Translations under genes and position numbers: made by a program
Shown: one piece after another, positions 46,697-57,341 of the stretch
Layout of the letters: every line of letters begins with the position of its first letter
Position numbering within the stretch: the stretch's first letter is position 1
From: Microbulbifer agarilyticus
GTDB lineage: Bacteria; Pseudomonadota; Gammaproteobacteria; Pseudomonadales; Cellvibrionaceae
NCBI RefSeq assembly: GCF_001999945.1
Contig: NZ_CP019650.1
Coordinates: 4,191,626 to 4,255,625 of the forward strand
Direction: 5' to 3'
DNA length: 64,000 bases
Notes under the pieces: model-generated
Database searches by the model: none
Told to the model about the DNA's origin: nothing
The model's input: the letters and a program-made list of their open reading frames with translations, nothing else

Positions 46697-47230
46697 TTAG
46701 GAGTTCATCGCCTCGGCGAGTTTGGCCAGTCGGCCGCGCACGGTGCCATCGATCACCGTGTCACCAGCGCGAATAATCGCGCCGCCCAGCAGACTTTCGT
46801 CGACCGCGCTGTGCAGGTGCACTTCGCGGGCAAACTTCTTGCTGAGTGCCTGGGTGAGGCGCTGGGACTGTTCGTCGCTGAGCGGGCGGGCAGAGATAAC
46901 TTCCACTTCGAGAGTGGCTTCTGCCTGAGCCTTCAGGTCTTCGAACAGTTCGGAAATTTCCGGCAGCAGCGGCAGGCGGTGGTTTTCCGCCAGCAGCTTG
47001 ATGAAGTTCTGCATGGAGGCATCGTAATCGCCACATACAGACAGGAATTTTTCCGCGCGCACTTCACTGGTCAACTGCGGGTTATCCAGCAGCTCGCCAA
47101 CTTTTTCGTTCTGGCTGACCGCCGCTGCGGTTACCAACGCCGCACTCCAACCGCTGAGGTCGGAGGCTTCTTGGGCGTGGGCAAATGCCGCTTTAGCGTA
47201 TGGCCGGGCCAGAGTGCTGAGTTCCGCCAT
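46697..47230 (-). CDS. atpH: ATP synthase F1 delta subunit
   Basis: The 177-residue peripheral-stalk subunit links F1 to the b subunits. It begins [19 protein letters not shown], a conserved N-terminal helix, and ends with the domain containing [19 protein letters not shown]. Length equals E. coli AtpH. It starts 11 bases after the atpF stop. Confidence 0.97.
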   Translation of the reverse strand: MAELSTLARPYAKAAFAHAQEASDLSGWSAALVTAAAVSQNEKVGELLDNPQLTSEVRAEKFLSVCGDYDASMQNFIKLLAENHRLPLLPEISELFEDLKAQAEATLEVEVISARPLSDEQSQRLTQALSKKFAREVHLHSAVDESLLGGAIIRAGDTVIDGTVRGRLAKLAEAMNS

Positions 47231-47241
47231 GGGTTCCTCGC

Positions 47242-47712
47242 TTACAGCTCGGCTGCCAGTTTCTCAATCATGTCATCGTGTGCCTTGGCATCGATGTTGA
47301 TTGAGAGGATTTTTTCTGCGCCGGCAACAGACAGGTCAGCAACACGGGTACGAAGTTGTTCCTTCGCTCGGTTAACTTCCTGTTCGATTTCCGCCTGTGC
47401 GGCAGCTTTCAGGCGATCGCCTTCGCTGCGCGCTGCCTCTTTGGCTTCATCAACGATTTGGTTGGCGCGCTTGTTGGCACCATCGATGATTTCGGCCGCT
47501 TGGGCTTTGGCTTCTTTCAGTTGCTCGGCTGCTTTGCGCTGAGCCAGCTCAAGATCTTTTTCTGCGCGCTCGGCTTCTTGCAGACCGGTGGCAATTTTTT
47601 GCTCACGTTCTTGCATTACACCCAGTAGGGCTGGCCAGACATATTTCCAGCAGAACCATACAAAGGCGAAAAAGGTGATCGACTGGCCGATCAGAGTCAG
47701 GTTGATATTCAC
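47242..47712 (-). CDS. atpF: ATP synthase Fo b subunit
   Basis: The 156-residue subunit has one N-terminal membrane helix ([18 protein letters not shown]) followed by a long charged coiled coil rich in Ala, Glu, Lys and Arg that forms the peripheral stalk. The length is identical to E. coli AtpF. The start gives [10 protein letters not shown], a common N-terminus. Confidence 0.96.
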   Translation of the reverse strand: MNINLTLIGQSITFFAFVWFCWKYVWPALLGVMQEREQKIATGLQEAERAEKDLELAQRKAAEQLKEAKAQAAEIIDGANKRANQIVDEAKEAARSEGDRLKAAAQAEIEQEVNRAKEQLRTRVADLSVAGAEKILSINIDAKAHDDMIEKLAAEL

Positions 47713-47767
47713 ACCGACACCTCTTGCTCTTTCAAAAGTGGATTAAAGGGCAATTGGAACGATGGGA

Positions 47768-48091
<324 letters not shown>

Positions 48092-48108
48092 TTACAGCTG
48101 GCACGACC

Positions 48109-49056
<948 letters not shown>

Positions 49057-49167
49057 TCAACACGTTTTAAGATAAAAAATCTGTTTCGTGGAACCCCGAA
49101 CCTGCGCGGCCTTGGTTTTCGGCCCTGAGCAAAAGCGCAGTCATTCTTCGAGGCTCCCCGCCCCCCG

Positions 49168-49560
49168 CTAACCTTTGGTATGCAGGCGGGCTACGAGAAT
49201 CCATTGCAAAATCACGCACAAGCCGTAGCTGATAAACAGCACTGCGGGGTTAAGCGTTTTGACGCTGATAAACACCAGCGCAAACCCCACCAGGGTCATT
49301 ACGAACTTGCCGGTTTCGGCGCGGTAGAAGCTTCCCACCGCGCGCTGGCTGGCGCGCGCTCCGCGAATCTTGCCGCGGTTTGGCCCTAACAGCTCAAAGG
49401 CACGCAAACCAAAATACAGATTGGGCACCACACTCAGGGCGCCGCCAAGCAGGGCGGAAAGGGCGATGACACGTCCCAGCGTGAATTCGAGCGCCACCAC
49501 AGCCAGCAAAACAACCGCTAGCTGGATCAGCGAAATCTGTACAACTGGGGGATTACGCAT
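49168..49560 (-). CDS. atpI: ATP synthase accessory protein AtpI
   Basis: This small membrane protein of about 130 residues has four hydrophobic segments and is the first gene of the atp operon. AtpI proteins help assemble the c ring or deliver Mg2+. Recognisable parts are the GGALSVVPNLYFGLRAF region and the C-terminal helices. The start is taken as ATG at 49560 (MRNPPVVQIS). The reading frame extends 30 codons upstream but those residues are not family-like. No strong ribosome binding site is visible, so the exact start is uncertain. Confidence 0.85.
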   Translation of the reverse strand: MRNPPVVQISLIQLAVVLLAVVALEFTLGRVIALSALLGGALSVVPNLYFGLRAFELLGPNRGKIRGARASQRAVGSFYRAETGKFVMTLVGFALVFISVKTLNPAVLFISYGLCVILQWILVARLHTKG

Positions 49561-49850
49561 AGGCGGGAACAGGCCGGCCAAATTTTCTTTTCCGCCCAAA
49601 ATTTGGGCGTGCGAATTATGGAGGAACGAGGCTGTCGATTCAACTAGCAAATCTCGTCAGATGGTATGGCTTTCGCGGTCGTTTACCACCTATTCCACTG
49701 ATAGTAAGCACTTACATACCGAGGGGTTATTTGGCGGCAGAGATGCCAGTGAACGGAGAAGCATGCGCCAAAACATTGCACTATTTTGGCGCATTTTTTA
49801 CAAAAACGTTGCAATAGTAACGTTTCCAGAGCATTGCGGCGGTAAGAGAA
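49561..49850. promoter_or_regulatory. Region between parB and the atp operon with hairpins
   Basis: This gap should hold the atp promoter and the parB 3' end. Two inverted repeats lie near parB: 49763-49794 (11-bp arms ATGCGCCAAAA / TTTTGGCGCAT, followed by a T-run on the plus strand) and 49804-49825 (AAACGTT / AACGTTT). A shorter palindrome GTAAG-CA-CTTAC lies at 49704-49715. I cannot place promoter boxes with confidence. Confidence 0.45.
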
Positions 49851-50759
49851 TCAGTCTTCGCTATAGCCCAGATGCGCCAAAATGCCGTCCAACTCATCCA
49901 GGCTGGTGTACTTGAGCACCAGCTTGCCGGCACCTTTTTCGCCGTGATCGATCGACACCGGAACACCAATTTTTTCTGCCAGCTTTTCACTCAGACGGCG
50001 AATATTAGGGTCCACCGGAGCTTTCTTCGGTTTCGGCTTGCCCGCCTGGGCCTGGACGTTGCGTACCAGCGCCTCGGTCTGGCGCACGGTCAAACCGCGG
50101 TCGACCACCTGGCGGGCAGTGGCTTTCTGGTCTTCACCGGCAAGGCCGAGCAGCGCCTTGGCGTGGCCGGTTTCGATATCGCCGCGTTCGAGGAAGGTGC
50201 GCACCTCGTCGGTGAGACTCAACAGGCGCAGTAGATTGGTCACCGCAGTGCGGGATTTACCCACAGCCTCGGCTACCTGCTGCTGGGTGAGTTCGAATTC
50301 ATCCTGCAGACGCTTGAGCGCCACCGCCTCTTCGACCGGGTTCAGGTCTTCCCGCTGGATATTCTCGATCAGCGCCATGGCGATGGCGGCTTCATCGGCC
50401 ACTTCGCGAATCAGGGCGGGGACTTTATCCAACTCGGCGAGCTGGGCCGCGCGCCAGCGACGTTCACCGGCGATGATCTCGTACTTGCGCTCGCCGACAG
50501 GGCGAACCACGATGGGCTGCATAATGCCCTGGGCGCGGATGGAGTCGGCCAGTTCTTGCAGGGACTCCTGCGGGAAGTCGCGGCGCGGCTGGTAGCGACC
50601 GCGCTGCAGGAATTCGATGGGCAGCTCTTTGAGCTCGCCATCGACGCGCTCGGCGACATCGCCGTTGCGCTCGCCAGTGGCCACGGCAATGGCTTCACTG
50701 GCATTGTTGCTGATCAGATGGGAAAGCCCTTTCCCGAGGCCCTTGCGTTTCGCGGCCAT
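49851..50759 (-). CDS. parB: Chromosome-partitioning protein ParB
   Basis: This 302-residue centromere-binding protein is a CTP-dependent DNA clamp that segregates newly replicated origins with ParA. The N-terminal domain includes the CTP-binding GERRWRAAQLA, followed by the helix-turn-helix (LTQQQVAEAVGKSRTAVTNLLRLL). The C-terminal dimerisation segment ends in DELDGILAHLGYSED. The start MAAKRKGLGKGLSHLI is the conserved ParA-interacting N-terminus. It follows parA by 18 bases. No clear parS site was found in the window. Confidence 0.96.
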   Translation of the reverse strand: MAAKRKGLGKGLSHLISNNASEAIAVATGERNGDVAERVDGELKELPIEFLQRGRYQPRRDFPQESLQELADSIRAQGIMQPIVVRPVGERKYEIIAGERRWRAAQLAELDKVPALIREVADEAAIAMALIENIQREDLNPVEEAVALKRLQDEFELTQQQVAEAVGKSRTAVTNLLRLLSLTDEVRTFLERGDIETGHAKALLGLAGEDQKATARQVVDRGLTVRQTEALVRNVQAQAGKPKPKKAPVDPNIRRLSEKLAEKIGVPVSIDHGEKGAGKLVLKYTSLDELDGILAHLGYSED

Positions 50760-50777
50760 AGGTTTGTTACCTCAGTC

Positions 50778-51596
50778 TTAAACCGCTTCCGCTACCGGGC
50801 GTGGTCCACTGTTCTGGTTGCTATTCTGGTTTGCCGCGGTTTCGCGGCGGGTAATCTCGCCAGCGAGGGCGAGGTAGGCGATGGCGCCTTTGGAGCTGCG
50901 GTCGTAGTCGAGCGCGGGCTTGCCAAAACTCGGCGCTTCCGCGAGACGCACATTGCGTGGAATACAGGTGCGGTACAGGCGCTCACCGAAGTATTCGCTC
51001 AACTGCTCAGAAACATCACTGGTCAGGCTATTGCGCGGGTCGTACATGGTGCGCAGGATGCCCTCGATCTTCAGGCTCGGGTTCGCGGCCTGCTGGACCT
51101 GGGTAATCGTGTCGATCAGAGAGGACAGACCTTCCAGCGCGTAGTATTCGCACTGCATCGGGATCAGTACCCCGCCAGCGGCACACAAGGCGTTTACGGT
51201 AAGCATGTTCAGCGATGGCGGGCAGTCGATGATGATGTAGTCGTAGTCATCGGCGACCTGTACGAGCGCCTGGCGCAGACGGGATTCGCGGCCGTCCATC
51301 TCCAGCAACTCCACTTCCGCCGCGGACAGGTCAATATTGGCTGGCATCAGGTCATAACCACTGGCGGTTGGCACAATCGCCTTGCGCGGCGGCAGCAGAC
51401 TGGCCAGCACATCGTAGCTCGACAGCTGCAGCTCGCTTTTGTCGATGCCGCTGCCCATGGTGGCGTTGCCCTGGGGATCCAGGTCAATCAGCAACACCCT
51501 TCGCTTGTTGGCTACAAGCGATGCGGACAGGTTGACGCAGGTCGTGGTCTTGCCGACTCCGCCCTTCTGGTTGGCTACCGCAAAAATTTTGCTCAA
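50778..51596 (-). CDS. parA: Chromosome-partitioning ATPase ParA
   Basis: The 272-residue ParA/Soj Walker-type ATPase has the deviant Walker A KGGVGKTT near residue 11, LLIDLDPQGNAT (Walker A' region) and the DYIIIDCPPSLN Walker B segment. The start is a TTG at 51596 giving (M)SKIFAVANQKGG, the universal N-terminus, with AGGA 8 bases upstream. The frame is open for 67 codons further but those are not ParA-like. The C-terminus has a Gln/Asn-rich tail after ITRRETAANQN. It is coupled to parB downstream. Confidence 0.95.
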   Translation of the reverse strand: MSKIFAVANQKGGVGKTTTCVNLSASLVANKRRVLLIDLDPQGNATMGSGIDKSELQLSSYDVLASLLPPRKAIVPTASGYDLMPANIDLSAAEVELLEMDGRESRLRQALVQVADDYDYIIIDCPPSLNMLTVNALCAAGGVLIPMQCEYYALEGLSSLIDTITQVQQAANPSLKIEGILRTMYDPRNSLTSDVSEQLSEYFGERLYRTCIPRNVRLAEAPSFGKPALDYDRSSKGAIAYLALAGEITRRETAANQNSNQNSGPRPVAEAV

Positions 51597-51780
51597 GGTT
51601 CTGATCCTGTTGGTCCCGTTGGCACAGTTCCTGTGGCGTCCCGGGCTCGCCGCTAGGCCGGTTTGACCGGGAGGCGCGGCAGCAAAAGCACACCCGCGAA
51701 CATCAGCCCGGTGCACTGGTATTGATCTCAGTTGTTTTTGTTCCACCCCGGCATTGGAGTGGCTTGCCAGAGCTGGCGGT

Positions 51781-52425
51781 TCAATCCTCGCGAACAAGGA
51801 CGATCAGGTGGCGCTCGGCGTCGCACCCGGGTACTCGCAATGGGTGCACCTGCTCGACCTTAATGCCTTTTGGCAATGCGCTCAACTCATCTTCCGGGAT
51901 CTTGCCCTTCATCGCATAAAATCGGCCAGTTGGGGCGAGCAAGTGCTCACTCCCTTGCACCATATCCTGCAGCGAGGCAAAAGCCCTGGAAACCACACCG
52001 GCGTAGTGCTTCTCCGGCTGGTAGGCCTCCACCCGCTGGTTTACCACGTTTATGTTGGCGAGCTTGAGCTGGCTGGCTACCTGAAACTGAAAGCGCGACT
52101 TTTTGCCATTGCTGTCGAGTAGGCTAATGGGGCGCTCGGGGTGGATAATCGCCAGCGGGATACCGGGCAGGCCACCGCCTGAGCCGACGTCGATCAGCGG
52201 GGTCTGGTCTGCGGGACTGATGCCACACAGGTTCACCACACTCAGGCTGTCGATGATATGGCGTTCCAGCATCTCCGCCGGATCGCGCACCGCGGACAGG
52301 TTGTAAGCGGCGTTCCAGCGCGCAAACAAGTCGAGGTAGGCCAGCAACTTATCCTGCTGTTCGCCGGTCAACGCCAGCTGTAACTGGTCTGCCGCCTGCT
52401 GTAGACGGGGTCGAAACTGCTCCAT
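51781..52425 (-). CDS. rsmG: 16S rRNA (guanine-527-N7) methyltransferase RsmG
   Basis: The 214-residue Rossmann-fold methyltransferase methylates G527 of 16S rRNA. The S-adenosylmethionine motif is in LIDVGSGGGLPGIPLAI near residues 72-88. Other conserved parts are RWNAAYNLSAVRDP and SRAFASLQDMVQ. Its start lies within 10 bases of the mnmG stop (a GTG at 52428 directly precedes the ATG), so it is translationally coupled to mnmG, the usual mnmG-rsmG-parA-parB order. A 184-base gap separates it from parA and may hold the parAB promoter. Confidence 0.95.
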   Translation of the reverse strand: MEQFRPRLQQAADQLQLALTGEQQDKLLAYLDLFARWNAAYNLSAVRDPAEMLERHIIDSLSVVNLCGISPADQTPLIDVGSGGGLPGIPLAIIHPERPISLLDSNGKKSRFQFQVASQLKLANINVVNQRVEAYQPEKHYAGVVSRAFASLQDMVQGSEHLLAPTGRFYAMKGKIPEDELSALPKGIKVEQVHPLRVPGCDAERHLIVLVRED

Positions 52426-52429
52426 CACC

Positions 52430-54319
52430 TCAAACCGCCTTTTTGCGAGCCAACAGTCCGCGTTTCTTCAGCTGGATCAACAACAGCGAAACCGCTGCCG
52501 GCGTCACACCCGGTACGCGGCTGGCCCGCGCCAGGGTGTCGGGGCGCGCATCCGTTAACTTCTGCACCACTTCGTTGGAGAGGCCGGATACCGCGCCATA
52601 GTCGAAATCCACGGGGAGCGGGGTGTCCTCGTAGGCCTGCAGACGCTCAATTTCGTCCCGCTGGCGATCGATGTAACCGGCGTATTTGGCGGATATCTCC
52701 ACCTGTTCAGCGACGCGCTCGTCGGCGACCGCTTCCCCCTTGAGGCGCGCAATATCGTTGTACACCAGCTCAGGGCGCTTCAGCAGGTCTTGCAGGCTGT
52801 ATTCACGCGCCAGCGGTTGCGGCAGCTTTTGCTCCACACTCGTTGCCGCATCGCTACCGGGCTGTACCCAGGTTTCCTTGAGGCGCTGCTGCTCGAGGGC
52901 AATGGCTTCGCGCTTTTCGCAGAAGGCCTGCCAGCGGGTGTCGTCCACCAGCCCCATCTCACGCCCCTTTTCGGTCAGGCGCAGGTCCGCATTGTCCTCG
53001 CGCAGCAACAAGCGGTATTCCGCGCGGCTGGTAAACATGCGGTATGGCTCTTTGGTGCCACTGGTAATCAGGTCGTCCACCAACACTCCGAGATAGGCCT
53101 CATCGCGGCGCGGGGACCAGGCGTCTTTGTCCTGCGCCTGCAGTGCGGCGTTGGCACCGGCCAGCAGGCCCTGGGCGGCAGCTTCCTCGTAGCCAGTGGT
53201 GCCGTTGATCTGGCCGGCGAAGAACAAACCGGAAATAAACTTGGTTTCCAGTGATGGCAGCAGGTCGCGTGGATCAAAGAAATCGTATTCGATGGCATAG
53301 CCCGGGCGGGTGATATGCGCATTCTCAAAGCCCTTGATGGAGCGTACCAGGTTCATCTGCACATCGAACGGCAGGCTGGTGGAGATGCCATTGGGGTAGA
53401 GCTCGTTGGTGGTGAGTCCCTCGGGCTCGATAAAGATCTGGTGGCTATCCTTGTCCGCGAAGCGGTGCACCTTGTCCTCGATGGACGGGCAGTAACGCGG
53501 GCCTATGCCCTCGATAACGCCGGAATACATGGGTGAGCGGTCGAGACCACCACGGATAATGTCGTGGGTCTGCTCGTTGGTGTGGGTGATCCAGCAGCAC
53601 ACCTGTTGCGGGTGCTGGGCGCGGCTGCCGAGATAGGACATCACCGGAAGCGGCTCGTCGCCCCACTGCTCTTCCAGACCGGAGAAGTCCACGGAGCGCG
53701 AATCGATACGCGGCGGAGTGCCGGTTTTCAGGCGCTCAACGCGGAAAGGCAGCGCACGCAGGCGCTCCGCAAGGGCAATGGAGGGCGGGTCACCGGCGCG
53801 GCCACCGGCATGGTTGTCCAGGCCGATATGTATGCGCCCACCGAGAAAGGTACCGGCCGTAATGACCACGGTTTTGCCGTGAAAGCGCAGGCCCGCATTG
53901 GTTACCACGCCGGTCACCCGGTCGTTGTCGACGATCAGGTCATCGGCCGCTTGCTGGAAGATGTCCAGGTTGGGTTGGTTCTCGAGGATATTGCGAATCG
54001 CCGCTTTGTACAGCGCGCGGTCTGCCTGCGCGCGCGTGGCTCGTACCGCTGGACCTTTACGGGCATTCAAAACACGGAACTGGATACCACCGAGATCCGT
54101 GGCGGTGGCCATGGCGCCGCCGAGGGCATCGACCTCTTTCACCAGGTGACTTTTACCGATGCCGCCAATGGCCGGGTTACAGGACATTTGCCCGAGTGTT
54201 TCGATGTTGTGGGTTAACAGCAGGGTTCTACTCCCCATGCGCGCAGATGCCAGGCACGCCTCGGTGCCGGCATGTCCGCCGCCAATCACGATCACATCAT
54301 ATTGTGTGGGGTAATCCAT
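52430..54319 (-). CDS. mnmG: tRNA uridine-34 carboxymethylaminomethyl synthase subunit MnmG (GidA)
   Basis: This 629-residue FAD protein works with MnmE to form cmnm5U34 in the wobble position of certain tRNAs. The N-terminal FAD motif is [21 protein letters not shown] (shortened here: GGGHAGTEA). The [20 protein letters not shown] and [16 protein letters not shown] segments and the C-terminal MnmE-binding region ([18 protein letters not shown]) are present. Length equals E. coli (629). It is the first gene after the AT-rich candidate origin, transcribed away from it. Confidence 0.97.
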   Translation of the reverse strand: MDYPTQYDVIVIGGGHAGTEACLASARMGSRTLLLTHNIETLGQMSCNPAIGGIGKSHLVKEVDALGGAMATATDLGGIQFRVLNARKGPAVRATRAQADRALYKAAIRNILENQPNLDIFQQAADDLIVDNDRVTGVVTNAGLRFHGKTVVITAGTFLGGRIHIGLDNHAGGRAGDPPSIALAERLRALPFRVERLKTGTPPRIDSRSVDFSGLEEQWGDEPLPVMSYLGSRAQHPQQVCCWITHTNEQTHDIIRGGLDRSPMYSGVIEGIGPRYCPSIEDKVHRFADKDSHQIFIEPEGLTTNELYPNGISTSLPFDVQMNLVRSIKGFENAHITRPGYAIEYDFFDPRDLLPSLETKFISGLFFAGQINGTTGYEEAAAQGLLAGANAALQAQDKDAWSPRRDEAYLGVLVDDLITSGTKEPYRMFTSRAEYRLLLREDNADLRLTEKGREMGLVDDTRWQAFCEKREAIALEQQRLKETWVQPGSDAATSVEQKLPQPLAREYSLQDLLKRPELVYNDIARLKGEAVADERVAEQVEISAKYAGYIDRQRDEIERLQAYEDTPLPVDFDYGAVSGLSNEVVQKLTDARPDTLARASRVPGVTPAAVSLLLIQLKKRGLLARKKAV

Positions 54320-54412
54320 AGGTTAGCTCTGGTGCCAGCCTTGTCGCTGACAGGTCACGGTAAAAATCGGCCGCACATTATAGGCGCCTTGAGCTGTGCA
54401 AAAAAGCGGCAT

Positions 54413-54860
54413 TTCTAAATTTTGTTTTGCGCTTTCTTATATCTATTTAAATAAAGTTATACATATCTTATATGTATGTATGTGTTTATGTTTAATGTAA
54501 TTATAGAGGGAGTGTTTTTTACGTATAAGTACAAAAAAGCGTTTAAAAACAGTTAGTTAGATACATGATAACTACCCTGTAAACCCTTGCTTTTAGCAGG
54601 GTAAAACCACGGTATGGCGATGTGGACGAGTGGGATAAGTAAAGGTGTTTGCGCCCATTCGTCGATTTGTCCCCACATGCGTACCGGTTTCCCCTCACTT
54701 TTCCACTGTTTTTATCCACACGGCTCTTTCGTACGTCTCTCTTTACGTCATTTTGTGCATAAGTCTGTGACTTAATGGGATAAATACTTGTGTGGGGTAT
54801 CTGGATAGGTGGTCTGTCTGGATAACTCTGTGAGTTTGTGTGCGCAACTCTTGTGGTTTG
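54413..54860. other. Candidate chromosomal origin: AT-rich unwinding region and DnaA boxes
   Basis: The ~730-base gap between mnmG and the DUF4397 gene has no credible gene. Its left part (54413-54560) is strongly AT-rich with TTATATCTATTTAAATAAAG. To the right are DnaA boxes: a perfect TTATCCACA at 54712-54720, a perfect inverted TGTGCATAA at 54754-54762, and single-mismatch forms TTTTCCACT at 54699-54707 and TCTGGATAA at 54817-54825. The mnmG-adjacent layout of an AT-rich element beside a box cluster is like the enterobacterial oriC. The DUF4397 promoter must also lie here. Confidence 0.5.
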
Positions 54861-55048
54861 CTCGGGGAGATCTTGTTGGAAAGATTCGCGCCAGCGTCTC
54901 CCTCATCGTGACTTGTTGGTCGATTTTTTTGTTCTTGTGCCCCACGGCAAGCGGGGTTTCAGGCTTTCACATAATTTTCACGTCCTTTTGACGCGCTCCT
55001 GATGTGGTGTTCGCCAGTATCACCCCATAAACACAACAGGAGACCCCC

Positions 55049-56539
55049 ATGAAAACCTCAAATAGATCGATCGTTTCGAAGTTGGCGGTGGCACTGCCGC
55101 TGGCAGCGGTGATTGCCGGTTGTTCCAGCGATAGCAACAACAACGACAATGTCATCGAATTCCCACCGGCGGCGGAAGAACCTGCGGCCAGTGGCTTTAT
55201 TCAGGTAGTGCACGCGTCAGTGGATGCGCCGGCGGTAAACGTACTGCTTAATGGTAGCGTGGCGATCGAAGGGCTGGATTATGCCGAGACCAGTGGCTTT
55301 GCCGAGCTGGACGCGGGCAGCTACGACATTGCTGTGGAAGGCATCATCCCCGGTGGTAACGCGGCCGTGATCGAAGTCGCGGGCTTCAGCATCGAAGAAA
55401 ACGCCCGTCCGACGGTGATTGCCGTTGGTAATGTGGCAGATATCGCGCCGCTGGTGGTCAATGAATCTGCTTCTGAGCCCGCGCAGACCGAGGTTGCATT
55501 GACCGTAACCCACGCCGCGCCAGATGCGCCGCGGGTTGATGTGTACCTGAGCGCGCCGGAGGATGATTTCGCCAGCCTTTCTGCGGCCTTCGCCTTTGAG
55601 TTCGGTGAGTCTATCGATGCGGGCGTGGTAATGGCGGAGCCGGTACGGATCCGTGTGGGGCTCGAGGATGATGTGGTTTACGACTCCGGCACCGTGGATC
55701 TCACCGCTTTCGCGGGTCAAAAACTGCTGGTGACCGCGATTGCCGCGGAAAACAGCACGGAGGCGGCCGCGTCGCCGGTCAAGTTGCTGGTGACCACCGA
55801 GCAGGGCGAATCGGTTGAGATCCTCGATATGGACACCAATGCCGGTGTGCGCGTGGTTCACCTGTCCCCAGACGCCAATGCCGCGGTCATGTCCGCTGGT
55901 GTCGACAGTGGCAATGTGGAAGTGTTTGCCACCAGCGAAGTACTTGGGATGGATCCGGTGGAGTTAATCGCCGGCTTCAATTACCTGGATCAGTTCCCGG
56001 GTGAGAGTGCCTACGCCGGTGTGCCGTCTGCCAGCTATGTATTCGATGTAGCTCCTGACACCGATATGGTGGGTGACAGTGTGTTTATGTCTGGTGAAGT
56101 CGCACTGGATGCCGGTACCGAGTACACCGTGGTTGCCGCGGGTCGCGTACTGGGCACTCCGGCCTTCGGCCTGCTGCCCACCGTCGACGCCAACCGCTCT
56201 GTAGCAACGGAAGCTTCCGTTAAGGTGATTCACGGTGCGCCGGCGGCCGGCGAGGTGGATGTGTACGTTACCGCCGCTGGTGAATTCTCGGCGATGGATG
56301 TGGAAGGTGGCCTGGCCGGTGCGCCGCTGCTGGACGACTTCGCCTTCGGTGATATCACCGATTACGTAACCGTTGCGACAGGCGCCTACGATATCCGCGT
56401 GGTTGCCGGCGGTATGGTGGCGATCAACGCCGAGAACTTCGAGCTTGGCGGTGGCGTTGTGGCCAGTGTGCTGGCCTACGGTCCGAGCGAGCAGGGCGGT
56501 AGTACCACAGACTTCGGTGTCGTGGTGCTGACCAACTGA
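55049..56539 (+). CDS. DUF4397 repeat lipoprotein
   Basis: The 496-residue lipoprotein has a signal ending in lipobox IAGC (Cys25) followed by an Asn/Asp-rich linker. It contains repeated DUF4397-type units opening with VVHASVDAPAVNVLLNG (near 53), VTHAAPDAPRVDVYLS (near 153), VVHLSPDANAAV (near 269) and VIHGAPAAGEVDVYV (near 393). The protein is very acidic and Val/Ala-rich, as expected for an extracellular beta-sandwich protein of a marine bacterium. Function is unknown. The ATG has AGGAG 6 bases upstream. It is followed by a GC-rich terminator before the two-component genes. Confidence 0.85.
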   Translation: MKTSNRSIVSKLAVALPLAAVIAGCSSDSNNNDNVIEFPPAAEEPAASGFIQVVHASVDAPAVNVLLNGSVAIEGLDYAETSGFAELDAGSYDIAVEGIIPGGNAAVIEVAGFSIEENARPTVIAVGNVADIAPLVVNESASEPAQTEVALTVTHAAPDAPRVDVYLSAPEDDFASLSAAFAFEFGESIDAGVVMAEPVRIRVGLEDDVVYDSGTVDLTAFAGQKLLVTAIAAENSTEAAASPVKLLVTTEQGESVEILDMDTNAGVRVVHLSPDANAAVMSAGVDSGNVEVFATSEVLGMDPVELIAGFNYLDQFPGESAYAGVPSASYVFDVAPDTDMVGDSVFMSGEVALDAGTEYTVVAAGRVLGTPAFGLLPTVDANRSVATEASVKVIHGAPAAGEVDVYVTAAGEFSAMDVEGGLAGAPLLDDFAFGDITDYVTVATGAYDIRVVAGGMVAINAENFELGGGVVASVLAYGPSEQGGSTTDFGVVVLTN

Positions 56540-56587
56540 TTTACGTATGATTTCTCAGAGTTATCTGAGCACTACATAAGATGTGCG

Positions 56588-56614
56588 TGCGGGCCCCCAT
56601 GGGCCCGCATTTTT
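56588..56614 (+). terminator. Terminator after the DUF4397 gene
   Basis: A 9-bp GC-rich stem (TGCGGGCCC / GGGCCCGCA) with loop CCAT is followed by TTTTTC, about 50 bases past the stop codon. Confidence 0.85.
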
Positions 56615-56645
56615 CATTATTGGCAAGCGAGCGAGGGCATTGGTG

Positions 56646-57341
56646 ATGCAACAAAACGGTACGGTTTTGCTCATTGAAGACCATCGCGATATTGCGGAAA
56701 TGATTGCCTCCTACCTCGAGGGGCGCGGGTTTACGGTGGACTACGCCGCGGATGGTGTGACTGGCTTGCACCTAGCAACCACCAAGCCCGTAGACCTGGT
56801 GGTTCTCGATCTGTCGCTGCCCGGTATCGACGGGCTCGAAATTTGCCGTGCGATCCGCGAGCACGCGAAGCTCGATACCCCAATTATTATGTTGACCGCG
56901 CGCGACACGCTGGATGAAAAGATTCTCGGGCTGAATGCCGGGGCCGATGATTACCTGGTGAAGCCGTTTGCGATCCGTGAACTGGAAGCGCGCGTTAATG
57001 CGCAGTTGCGCCGCAATCGCTCCGAACTCACGCGGGAAAAACTCGTGGTGGGTGCGCTGGAGCTGGACAAGAGTACTTTGCAGGTGCAGCGGGACGGGCA
57101 GGATATCCGGCTGCCCCCAATCGGTTTGCGGTTGCTTGAGGCGTTGATGCGCAGTTCGCCGGCGGTGATGAGCCGCGCAGAGCTGGAGCGCAAGGTTTGG
57201 GGCGATATATTGCCCGACAGTGACACCCTGCGCAGTCATATGTACAGCCTGCGCAAGAAAGTCGACAAGCCCTTCGCACAACAAATGATTCTGAATCACC
57301 CCGGTAGTGGTTATCAGCTGGTGGCGCCCAATGCGAAATAA
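56646..57341 (+). CDS. OmpR/PhoB-family response regulator
   Basis: The 231-residue regulator has an N-terminal receiver domain with acidic pocket Glu11-Asp12, phosphoacceptor Asp55 in VVLDLSLPG, and conserved Thr and Lys residues (MLTARD, DDYLVKPF). A C-terminal winged-helix DNA-binding domain follows (LRSHMYSLRKKVDKPF, PGSGYQLV). The ATG at 56646 follows GCGAGGG; an earlier in-frame start would overlap the preceding terminator. The stop overlaps the start of the sensor kinase gene, so the two form one operon. The stimulus and target genes are unknown. Confidence 0.92.
   Translation: MQQNGTVLLIEDHRDIAEMIASYLEGRGFTVDYAADGVTGLHLATTKPVDLVVLDLSLPGIDGLEICRAIREHAKLDTPIIMLTARDTLDEKILGLNAGADDYLVKPFAIRELEARVNAQLRRNRSELTREKLVVGALELDKSTLQVQRDGQDIRLPPIGLRLLEALMRSSPAVMSRAELERKVWGDILPDSDTLRSHMYSLRKKVDKPFAQQMILNHPGSGYQLVAPNAK

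Noticed and set aside
49083..49094. GTTTCGTGGAAC as a parS site for ParB
   Set aside because: It contains only one half of the palindromic parS consensus and lacks the central CACGTG; no full parS was found in the window.
54809..54991. 60-codon ORF in the candidate origin region
   Set aside because: It lacks a ribosome binding site and family features, and it overlaps DnaA-box sequence.
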